NCBI GenBank assembly: GCA_023935145.1
Contig: CM043698.1
Coordinates: 142,704,001 to 142,768,000, forward strand
Length of the DNA: 64,000 nucleotides
Source: Bretschneidera sinensis
Lineage: Eukaryota > Streptophyta > Magnoliopsida > Brassicales > Akaniaceae
Direction: 5' to 3'
In this document: in pieces, positions 10,701-22,700 of the stretch
How positions within the stretch are numbered: position 1 is the first letter of the stretch
Layout of the letters: every line of letters starts with the position of its first letter
Made by a program: the position numbers and the translations under genes
Notes under the pieces: model-generated
Told to the model about the DNA's origin: nothing
The model's database searches: none
What the model saw: only the letters and a program-made list of their open reading frames with translations

Positions 10701-13700
10701 ATTAAAACAGATGCAGATGCATGAATGATTATGATGGGAACGTCTTCCCACCTGTCGACAGGTTGTTATTATCTTAGACCGGCTACCCTCCCAGTTCTTT
10801 TAATCTCATCAGACCGGCTGCCTTCCCTGTTAATTCCAGCATATACCAGCTGTCACGGTTTTCACTTTTCATCCCAGCATATACCGGCTGTCATGGTTTT
10901 CACTTTTCATTCCAGCATATACCGGCTGTCACGGTTTTCACTTTTCATCCCAGCATATACCAGCTGTCACGGTTATTTCATTAGACCGGCTGCCTTCCCG
11001 GTTCTTTCGGTTATATTATTAAATGCATATGCGTATGAACAATGATATGAAACAGTAATATAAAAACAATATAAAGATTCAAACTACTTAATTTGGCTAT
11101 CCTGATTATCCACAAATTTTATATAACAAAGTTTCTTTAAAAATTTCTTACATCCAATCATCCTAATTTTTATCAAATTATATAAAAATTCTACTAAATT
11201 CTTCTCTTCCCAAATCACATCAAATAATCAATTAAAGTCTGTCAAGATCCACTAAATTTCATCTCAAATCATCCACCAAAATTTGTCAAGATCCACTAAA
11301 ATTCACCTCAAATCATCCACCAAAATTTGTCAAGATCTACTAAAATTCATCTCGTCATAACTCGTTTTAAAACATCAATATATCTCATCAATAATTTATT
11401 TATTGCTTTTATTCTCAAATAAACTTATGATTTCTAAAAATATCATCTCTCACCGAAAAATATTTCTACATGTCTAAATTTTCTATCATACCCATAAATC
11501 AATTTTTCATCAATCACCTAAGCATACTTAAATAATTAAAATTAATATTATCACCAAATAATTGATTTTTCATTTATACTACTTAAAGTAAATCCAACTC
11601 ACCCCGTAGCACTTAAAGCTACCCGTGGGTCACCTTCTTGCCTTTTCCAGTTCTTCTCAGAAATTTCTCCCGTTGTAAATAGTCAACACCTGACATAATA
11701 TTTGTATTAAATTTCTAATTATTTCTTAAATTCATCGTAAACCACTCCCTATGAAAATTCTCACTTTGAGTTCCAAGAATTTAATATACGCTAAAAATTC
11801 AAAAATAAATATTATGTTATTACCTCATAATACTGATAGCTTCTCATTATCCTCTATGAAATTCCGCAGAAAATCCTTTCAAAATTTTGTTCTTTTGACT
11901 TTTCTTTGAACTCCCAATATTTTGAGAAAAACTAAATAATTACATGAAGCTAACCAAAATTCTTCGTGTACTCTGCTTGAACCTATTGTACATATTTATA
12001 GAGGAGAGCTTGGGGCTGAAAACTTCAGCAGCTCCTCTCATATTGATTTCCATGATTGGGAGAGTGGGAGGTGGCATGATAATTGCCAAAAAGAATGATG
12101 ACTAAGAAACATAATAATTACACTCTCTCTCCACTTCCACGCTAAGCTACAAAATGAAATAATAATAAAAAACAAAATAATTGCCTTTTGAAAACACTCA
12201 CTTGGTTGGTAGCCCACGAGTTCACTGTTCACATTTGGCTTTTAATTTTTTTTTTTATTTTTGATTTTTTTTTATTTTACTTTTCAACCCTTGTCTCCTT
12301 CCAACCTCATTCAGCCGTCTGGGATTTAACTCTTTGTCAAATTTATTAAAAATACACATTTACCTTATTATAAAAATACGGGTATTACATTAGCGTATAG
12401 AGAATATAGAGTAGTAATCAAAAGCGAGTTCTTTGATTAAGAATAATCAGGATATAAACCCACAGGAGAGACACAATATGACCACCTATAAAGGCCAGCA
12501 AGGGGAAAATGTGCAAAAGCAATAAAAAGTTCAAGATACATTTTCGCAAGTAACACAATTTCTCCAGCCATCATCATTCAAGTGAAAGATAATGCAAAAT
12601 CTTCCCTCCTCATAAGCAGAGCTGAATTTGCAAAAGACTTAAGTCAATTAATCATAAACAGTGTGGGAAAGGAAGAAGATTCAATCAAATTTATAATCCC
12701 ATCACAAGCTTTACCATGAAGACAATAAAGACGCACAAGTGAAAATAAATCGAGTACTTTGCCGGGAGTACAGACAATTCATCTAATAGGAAATATTAAA
12801 ATTTATAAACTTGTTCGCATGTGATGTGGAGTCAAAATCTAATTCTGCAACTAAGATCCCTCCAGAATATAAAGTTATGCACTAAAAGTGATCACACCAA
12901 ATAGGGGCAGTTATGATAGAGGAGAGAAAAGAAGCAAAAGTAAAAGAAAGACAAAGAAACTTCGTAGGGAAAAACCTTATTGAAACAACTTATGTTTGTG
13001 AATGGAGAAATATCTAAAAGATTTGCTTATGCAAAGTCATAAAGTTACTATTCATGTCAAACACGTGCACGTACATGCGCGACAAAAGGATGCACGTGTA
13101 CGTGCATGCGCACACAAAACATACTCAAGCACACAATAACATGTGTTGACACAACAATATCTTCAATGAAACAAGCATCAGGCACAGGCAACACCTTCTG
13201 GTATAAGGAAAAGCAATAGACATAAGGAAAAGAAATCTTAAAATAGACATCAATAGCTTGCTATCAACGATCCAGAAATATGAACTTGAATATATTGGAA
13301 ATGTAATAAAATCGAATTGATGCCTGATGAAGAGACACATCTTTGAAAATATCCTTATCTCGCAAAGTGATGGAACAAATGAATAAAAAGAGAAAGAGGA
13401 CCACTTATAACGTCAAACATCAAAAGACACGTAATATTAGTTTTAGAGAAAGAGGACCACTCATAACGTCACATGCACATGGGTTGGTTTCGGGAGAGCT
13501 AGTGTTTTGGCTACGGGAGACTCGAAGAGCTTGAAGCTCGGTTAACACCGCTTGTAAGGCTGCGTTCACCTGATCGAAACTGGTCTTGTGTCGTGCCAAG
13601 ATTTCGTTGACATCGTTGCGGAATTCTGCATTCGTTTTGCCGCGAGTGTCCATGGTCAGAACAGTGCTCTGATACCACTGATACAAAGGAATTTTAAGTA

Positions 13701-16700
13701 AAGAAAGAAATATGCTGATATGAAGGAATTTTAAATAAAGAAGGGAATAGGAGGAGGAAGGGACTGTTTGTGAATAAAACTGCATATCTTACTGAAATCA
13801 TTCAGGCTATATATAGCCATACCACTCGCATCTTGAAAAGTAATGATAAGTTTGACAAATTAATTTGGATCATAGTGTCAAAGGATATCGATGTTATGAA
13901 CAAGGACAAAACCAGAAATTATAACTCGGAGACGAATAGTTTACGAAAATTAAAATGATATATTTTTGTTTTCAAAAGATATATCACTTTTATTTTTAAA
14001 AAATAAATAAATAAACAAAACTATTAGCTGATAACAAACATATGTTCTTATTACAAAAGATATGCACTTTTGTTTTTATATGACAAAATAAATGAGAAAT
14101 GTTTCTTTTTCTAATAACTTGATAAAATTTTCACATTTCTACTTAAATATTAATATCAAAAGTTCAAACAGAGAGTAGATATAGTTTATATATAAGGTCA
14201 AATACTAATTAATAATTAAGCAGGTAATTAAAAAAATTAGAAAATAAAAATCCAATAAAAACAACTAAAAATTTACATATATAGTATATTTAAGTAGTAT
14301 AATTATTATTAATTAAAATTAAGAACAATTATTAGAGAAAAGAAGGGAAAAAAAGAGAAAAAAATACCCACAATCATTTTCAATTTAACGAAGTTTGAAA
14401 ACTATAAATGAAAGCTCAGACAGATTCAATATTTAATAATTATTATACATTGATATTCAAAATTACTTCTGAATTATCTTAAGGATGCTATTTTTTTATA
14501 CTCTCTTTAGAAACTCACAAAGAATGAAAAAAAAAAAACTAATGAAATGTGCTAAGAGTGGGAATATGGGATTTGAGACGAGTTAAAAGTTACTGCAAAA
14601 AAAATTTAATTAAGCTTCTAATTATAGTTACCTTTGTTAAGTAACCATTGATGTTAACTTCCTAGGGGCTAAAGAAAGAAAATAAATTTTTTTTTTTAAT
14701 TTATTGGGGGTTAACCTCCATTATACAATCTAAAACTTCGAATAATGTAGTAATATAAAGAAGATAATTTCTCAAATTTTTTTGGGAAAGGCGACTGAAC
14801 CCATCGGCCTTAGTGGCTTTATCCCCATCCGTTATGAAACTACAACATGGCATATGGGAGATATGTGCTAATTCTTGATGATTCGTGAGAAGCATTGGAT
14901 GTAGAGACTGTAGGTGTTCCTCAACCTACTCCAGCTAATGAGTGTAAATTATTGTTGACTACTTGATCAATTGAAGTTGGTTAGCGGATGGATTCTAGTG
15001 GTCATTTGGTCAAATCAAATTATCGCTGCATTTTAGTCAAGTAACTAAGAAAATTTAATTCAAATGACCATTTACGGAACTAATGGGAGTTAATTGGAGA
15101 CTTATTTAACCAAATTGAAATTTTAAAGAACAATTTGACCAAACAACCAAATTCTTGAAACTTATTTGATCAAATTGAAACACTAAAAATCAATTTGGTC
15201 AAATGATCAAACTATGAAGATCGATTGTGTGATTTAGCTCAAATACCGATATATAAATGGTTAATGTTACTTTCATCTTGTTTTACCCTCTTGGGTTTTA
15301 TCTAAGTTGTTGCCCTTTGCGTCTTGAGTATCTTTAACAATACATTAAACAAACTACAGTTTAGGAATTTCTTTGAAGATTGTAGTAATTTCTTTGAAGA
15401 TTTGCCTATTAAAGTGGACAACAGAATATAAATTACAATTTCTTTAACCAAAAACAAAAGCGGGGATAGCTCAGTTGGGAGACTGTTAGACTTAAGATCT
15501 AAAGGTTTCGTATTTGATCCACGTTCACCACATTTTTTGATATTCCTCATCTTCAGCATTACAAAACAGAGTGTTTCATGCTTAGGTTAAACGATGTCGC
15601 TTTAGTGCCCTTGTCTACCGTCCAAAGAGTCGAAGAGAATGGGCTGCCATCCTTAGAAAGTGGGCCATGCTAAAAGTAACGGTCCGTCAATCGTTAAAAT
15701 GGGTTAATTTCTCCAAAATAATTTTTAATTAATCGTAATGTAATAATTTTACAAATTATTTATTAATGTATTCCACCATAAGAAAAAATATAAAGAAAAT
15801 TACAGCTAAATTTATTTTTTTATTTTTAAAAATTAAAAACCCATAAAAAATAATATACGAGTAAAAAATTCTTAAAAATTGTTGGATGATCTTCAAATGA
15901 TTTATAGAATTTATTGAGTAATAAATTAATTACGCCTAAATGAATACAAATAAACAGTGAAGTTAACGAAAATCCACTTTATGCTAATAATGCGAAGCAC
16001 AAGATTTGTTACAGTAACTAAAAAGAACCCTTAAAAATAGACCCATAATTTAGCTTTTCTTTTTTACCCACATTCTTTTGATTTGAATTGCAAACTTTGA
16101 TTGATGTCATGCTAAAATACTTTCTAGAATGCAACTTCAAGATCAAATACTCAAAATAAACTTCAAGGGCATTTTAACTGTGAATTTCTCACTATTGAAT
16201 TTTAACTCAAAACAAGTAACAAAATGAATCTTTCAGCTCTAAACTGGCATCAAGCACTCAGTTGTTGATGGAGGTTATGAAAGATTCAAGATCTCTCAAT
16301 CACACGAATTATAAATAGAAACAAAAGAAAACAAGATTTACCCAGGTTCATCCAAGATTAGGGCTAGGTCATGCCAGAAGTTTCTTATTATCAACCTCAC
16401 AAATCTCTCTGTTACAATGTATGCTCAGTACATAAAGAGTATTTATATACAACTTAAGACATTTTAATTAGGTTTCCGTTCTGTTGCAAAACTACGGCTC
16501 TTTATGGGCCTAATCCCAAACCCGCTAAGCAAAAAACTAGGTCCAACTCATGTACATGGCCCAAAAGTTTCGGAGGCGCTACCTCCTAACCCCTGCCCGC
16601 TCTCCGGGGAGTGGGGCCCCGCTCGCTCACCGAGGAGCAAGACCCCCGGCCACTCACCAGAGAGCGGGACTCTTGTTCGTTCGGTGTTTTACAGATCTGG

Positions 16701-19700
16701 TTCCGTGAAATATGCACCAACTCTAGCAGGTTAGCCACCGGTTTTCACAGTCAAGGTATTCAAATTGTTAACACAAACACTCTTCCAAACATGAAACTGA
16801 GGTGAGCATGAGGACATATGAGCATAAGAACAGGCAAGTAAAGCGGTTAAAATACAAATGAATTTTGCTAAAACCTCAAGTTCAAAACTTATCATGTCAC
16901 TTCTGTGTACTGTAAGTAACTCTTGCAAAGATATGCCTGATCCATACAGGTTCCTGTATGATTGGTTGGGAGAATATCAATGCAACACCTTAACCATCCC
17001 TATCGCCCGAAATTAAGTTTAGATTATATGGATTTCAAAACCTCCCCTAGAACTAGTGCCCACTGAGTCCAATGGCTGCCACCCTGCATTGGGAAATTTT
17101 CAGGATGTAAAATCAGCGATGTATCTGATCAAAACATTCTAGAGAAGCTCAAGATACTAAAGACTTCAGATTATGTATCTCTTTTAATTCAAGAAGAAGG
17201 AATTAGGCAACAAGCCTGCACAAGGGAATAAAACAGCATGAGACAAGAACATACTGCCAAAACACAGCAAAAGGTTCTCTTAGAGGTCCATCACATGAGA
17301 GCTCACTTGTACTCCCGTCAACGAAGGTTCCATCTGCAAAGATCGATCACCTATAAATCACACAAGAGAGTCAAGTTAATAATAAAAAGGAATTCAAATA
17401 AAAAGAGCAAATTCTATTTGAAGAAATTTACTAATCCAATATACTTCCAAAGTAACTTTTGAGTGTTGCCACCACTCTCGATCTACGTTTTGAAAAAAAA
17501 CAAAGCCCAGTTCTCGCAAGAAGAATCTTTTGGTGTTTGTTCCATAAATGTATGTCATGCTTGTTCCAATCTGTTGCCTTCATAGTGCTGCCCTGTAATT
17601 CTGTTATAGAATCTTTTATATTTCCCCTTTCATTCATTTTGGATTACCAAAAGGGATAGTAGACAGGTTCCTACTTTCACCAATCCTTAGGCTGTTATCA
17701 TTTGGGATATTACTCAAAACTGATTATGTTTGCAGGCCTTCGATAGCCCTACAGCACTCCTTAGAGAAGCCAGTTCATATTTTTTATTGTTACATTGACG
17801 AGGATGAGGACCGAACCCAAGTCTCCTATATGGAGAACTCATAGGTAACCACTAGGCAAGAGGCCCAGGTTGAGTGCATATTTTTTAATAAACATTAAAA
17901 TCTTATCCAAAAACTTATTAAAATGTTACAATTTTATTTCCTATACGAGTAAAATCGTCGCAAGGCAATACTTCTAATCATTGCAAGGTCGTCTAAGGCC
18001 ATAGCAAGTACTTTCTTGCACTTGGACAAGAACTAACTTTTTCTTGCTTAGATTTTGACAAAGTAAAAGCTTTGGAACCCTCAACACATTGGATGTATCA
18101 AGCTAAACAAGAGTACAAGACAAGTCTACTAATAAAGAAACCTCTGATGTTGAATTTCACCAATTGCACTAATAGTTACACAGTATGTTTTATTTTATTT
18201 TATTTGGTATTAAAATCCCTTGCAAAAGACAAGGCTTTTCCTAATAATTTCCTGGAAAGTGGCCCCAAAATTCTACTGATGTTTTTTGTATAGACATATG
18301 CCCTTCCCAAGATTCCTTTGATCTTTTCACAGTGCAATTTCGGATGTCTTTGTTACATTACTGATATTCCTCTGTATTTTATGAGCATTTCTGTCTCATT
18401 GTTTCTTTTTTGACTTTCAACACGAATAAATCAATCAGGCAGGTAATTTATCTTCCCATTCATATTCCATTGATGAAGCTTTTGTTTGAACATCTGTCTT
18501 ATTGATCAATTTGTTTCTCAATAGTTACAAGTACTATTCTTTCTAGACAACTTTTGAAAAATGAAAAAAAAAAAAAACTTTTGACTGTTAGGTTGTCTTT
18601 TTTTCTCCTAAAAAACACAAAAAACGAAGACCTTTTTTCTTTAATTAACGGAAACATTGTTGATACATTGTTAAATTCAGATTTGTTTTGCATCATTCGT
18701 TGTCAAATAATATATTATCTCTATTTTTATGACTGAATGTTCAGTGCTTTGGTTAAATGATTAGCTTAATTGAGAGAAAATATGATTGTTAACCATAAAA
18801 CAATTTGCGAGAGTAACATAAATGGAATATCTGTGTATCTTAAGCAATCAGTGAAATAAATTTAACTGGAAGGATTCAATCATTGAATATCTGATGGCTT
18901 ATAGATAATGATTCAGTCTAAATTTCACCTCACCAATTTATCTGTCATGTCTACTACCTGAAATTTAACAAAGAGAAGTGAGTTTCAAAAGCTCAGTGAA
19001 TTAAATTTACTGGAAGTATTCAATTTGTATAACTCCAGTCACATCTTATAATTCGATAATAGCATTCTATTATCACTATTAATATCATAATCCTCATCAT
19101 TTATCAATCTCTTCTTCTCATATATTTAATCATCTTGAAACTATCAATTCTATCTCATAATTGCTTCGTTATGAGGTTCACAACATATAATCAATCACTC
19201 AGATAATTCATATCATATCGTACTTTCATATTTCTTTCTCATAATATCTTTCTCTTTGTGAGACTCATTCATCTATCAATAAATTTACAATCAAGAATAA
19301 CACTATAACATCTTACGCAATAATAATCAATATTTAAAACAAATGCAATGCATGAATTTAAATTATATTATTATTTGGGAACATCTTCCCACATATCGAC
19401 ATGTTTTAGCTTAGACGGGCTGCCTTCCCAATTCTTTTATTTCATTTAGATAAACTGCCTTCCCAGTTCTTTTATTTCCAGTATATACTGGCTGTCACAG
19501 TTTCATTTAGACCGGTTGTCTTCCCGGTTCTTTTATTTCCAGCATATACCGGTTGTCACGGTTCTGCTATTTCATTTTGACTTGCTGCCTTCCCAGTTCT
19601 TTTATTTCCTGCATATACCGACTGTCACATTCTTTTATTTCATTTAGACCGGCTACTTTCCCGGTTCTTTTCATTTCATGCATATGCATATGAATAATAA

Positions 19701-22700
19701 TATGAAATATGCATATGAACAAAAAGTTATCAAATAATATATTATCTCTATGTTTATGACTGCATGTTCAGTGCTTTTGGTTAAATGATTAGCTTAATTG
19801 AGAGAAAATATGATTGTTAACGATAAAACAATTTGCGAGAGTAATATAAATTGAATATCTGTGTACTTTAGGCAATCAGTGCTATGCTAAGGGAGGTGAA
19901 TACCTTTCCAGGCACATATAAATGATAAACAAAAGTTAACTGTTTCATAGGAATTATAAGGATATTTTATGAAATTAATTATTTCTTACATAATTAATCT
20001 CCATTACAAAATTTTATGAATTATATATCGTAAATCAGATGCCTATTATGATATCCAGAGAGATTATAAAAAATCTTATTTAATATTAACCATATTTTGA
20101 ATTACTTTCCTTCAGGGTAATTTCTCTTCATGTCTGTGTCTACACATTTCCCTGTGCACAAGCAGGTTAGGCACACTATCTTTGAATTGTTCAATCTTTC
20201 TTTGTCCTTGCCCTCTTCTCTAACTTATTTTAAGATTGAACACATATTTTTGTTTTGTTCATTGTCCTTGGCCCATAGTTACTAGAAACTCGGTACGTCT
20301 TGGTTCGCTGTACGAGTATAGGAACGTCGTGGTACGTTACCCATCCCGTACATAATATGTTTGGGGTAGACTTAATTGATTTATATTATGTATGAGTACA
20401 TGTAAAAAATTATATTACTATTTATGAGTACAATATAAATAGAACTATAAGCATAATAATAATTCAGAAGATATCAAAGTTTTGACAAAATAGTAAAATC
20501 AACAAATATAATATTAGAAAACATAAATTTAAAATAAAGTATGAGTATTTTCTAAAATTCTTTATTGTGATCTTCTAAAATTCTTTCTTGTAATCTTTAA
20601 TTTTTCTATTTTTTAGCTAAAACTCTTAAAAAAATTTAAATCGTCAATTTAAAAGATTTGGTACAAAAATGCACCACGAATCAGAACATAAGATCTGGAT
20701 CGTGGTTCCAGAGAGGATATGGGGATCCTGGTAACTATAGTCCTTGCACCTCCATTTTTTACTACCCTGGCTTTCCCTGTATCATATCACAGTCACCAGT
20801 AAGGTTCAAGAACTTATGATACTTTCACTTCATATGCCATTCATGTTATTTTTATTTTTATTTTTATTTTTTTATTTTTTAGATTTGAAGCACTTACTAT
20901 GTATTGTCTTTAATCAACATGAGTAATTAGAATAAAACTTGTGGAGTTCTCGTCGGAGACATTTGGTGAGTTGGAACTACAAAGGAAATTAGTTTGCTTC
21001 CTTCACAGTGATGATATGAATAAATCAAGGAATGATGCTAGGGTAATTTGAATATGATTTAAGTGTAAAGACCAATGAATGACATAATAAAAATGACACT
21101 AAAAATTGGAGCTATGGAAATTCTCCACTGAGCTTCCATTTCGTGTTCAGAAGCCAGCACACAGTTGATCAATAAAACCCAGCATAATTCTTGATTTCTT
21201 CTTAAGTTATTGCTACAGCGATAAATTTTGCTTTGTCAAGTCTCGTACCAATCATACCTTCTCTTCTCACATTATAATCCCATCACAAGCTTTACCATGA
21301 AGACAAAGAAACTTCATAGGGAAAAACCTTATTGAAACAACCTATGTTTGTGAATGGTGAACTATCTAAAAGATTTGCTTATGCAAAGTCATAAAGTTAC
21401 TATTCATGTCGAACGCGTGCACGTACATGCGCACACAAAAATATGCATGTGCGCATACATGCGCACAAAAAAACATGCATGTGCACGTATATACACACAC
21501 AAAAGGATGCATGTGTACGTGCATGCGCACACAAAACATACTCAAGCACACAATAACATGTGTTGACCAGCTCTTTTACACCACATTTCATTTGATTTGT
21601 GGATTAAATAATGGAGAAAGCAGCAAGCCCATTTACCTCATATTCTATTAGTAAAGGGCTTACAGAAATCATCAAATTCAGATTACACACACATAAGAAA
21701 GATAAAGCATGAGAATTTTGTTTACATTAAGAAACTAATAGTATACCTATGTAATTTAGTAACTTCCTTATCTAAAATGCCTCTGCAGTACATAACTTCC
21801 AAAGAAGGTCTTACCATAGTCATAAAAGGACAAATATTTTATATGTAATAAGTAAATTATTTCTTTGTAATATGTGTTGGACTAACTAACTAATTTCATA
21901 ATTTAGCACTCACACACTCACATACTTGCAACATAATGTTGGTAACACAACATCCAAACTACATATTTAAATTTTATCAATTCAATCTATTGCAGACTTT
22001 GCATAACAGTGATAATATTAACTGAGCAGAAGTCATATAGGTCTACATGTATCATAAGACATGAATAGCCAAACACGTGCGTGAAAAATTTACAACCAAC
22101 AGCCTAGCAAACATTAGCTAAATGCATTCAGAACTTGATGAGGCATTTTGAATCGAAACAATCATTTCATTGTATTATTGGTATCTATCTATTTTCCTAC
22201 CTTTTAACCCTAATGACCTGAAAAATTAATAAATTCACTATTCAATAAAAAAAAAGTATACTCAACAAAAGGGTAATGGAAAGGGGAAGTAGAGTGAAGA
22301 GAAACGATTTTAGGCAATAATTCTTTGGAGGACAGAAACTACCAATTTAATACTACAATCCAGGTACAAAATGACAAAGTGGTTGCAGCATTATTCTAAA
22401 TAGAACAAAACCGATGTTGTTTTAATATGTGAAGCTAGAACAAGATCATTTCACGACAAAACTATGAATAAAAAATGGTAACTTATTAAAAAAATGGAAA
22501 AACAGTGAGGCTAACATTTACCAACCATGCTGTAAAACAGTTTTGCTTACCTTTTTCTTTTCCTGATAGTACGAAGAAAATAAATCATTCTTGAAAAAAT
22601 AAATACTATTAACACAAATTCCAGTACATAACTAGGGCTAAATTCATTTTTTTTAGTAGTGCTACCAAGGCGGTGTCAAATTCATTTTAAGCTAAGAGGA

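Larger units (their letters stand above)
9787..12389. mobile_element. Solo LTR, 2.6 kb, probably Ty3/gypsy (Tekay/Del-like ends), inside intron 2 of the VAL-like gene
   Basis: Begins TGTAACGACCC and ends GGGTATTACA, a short inverted terminal pair of the kind typical of plant Tekay/Del LTRs. The 5-bp target duplication ttagc flanks it at 9782-9786 and 12390-12394. The empty site is intact in unit 2 (near 31880) and unit 3 (near 43443). There is no internal coding region, so this is a solo LTR left by LTR-LTR recombination. It contains two tandem-repeat blocks (10402-10690 and 10837-10970). Only 25 nt of native intron remain between it and exon 3, so the branch point for intron 2 may have to come from the LTR. 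Confidence 0.88.
13443..21566. other. Composite ~8 kb block private to intron 1 of the unit 1 gene
   Basis: Units 2 and 3 run straight through this point (near 32985 and 44575). In unit 1 the sequence jumps back after ttttagagaaa, repeats about 25 bp (gagaaagaggaccactcata, first seen near 13391), then enters foreign DNA. At the far end 21270-21566 is a mosaic second copy of unit 1 sequence normally found at about 12690-13140, after which the unit resumes. Between lie the mobile-element pieces listed separately. The joints look like template switching rather than one transposition. Confidence 0.7.

Noticed and set aside
10402..10970. Regular repeats that might suggest a CRISPR array
   Set aside because: The units are contiguous tandem repeats without unique spacers, in plant DNA inside an LTR.
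10725..11045. 106-aa open frame over the ccagcatatacc repeats
   Set aside because: It is a by-product of the 38-bp tandem repeat in the solo LTR.
15302..15559. 85-aa minus-strand open frame across the tRNA-like sequence
   Set aside because: It overlaps the tRNA-Phe-like sequence and A+T-rich flank and has no motif.
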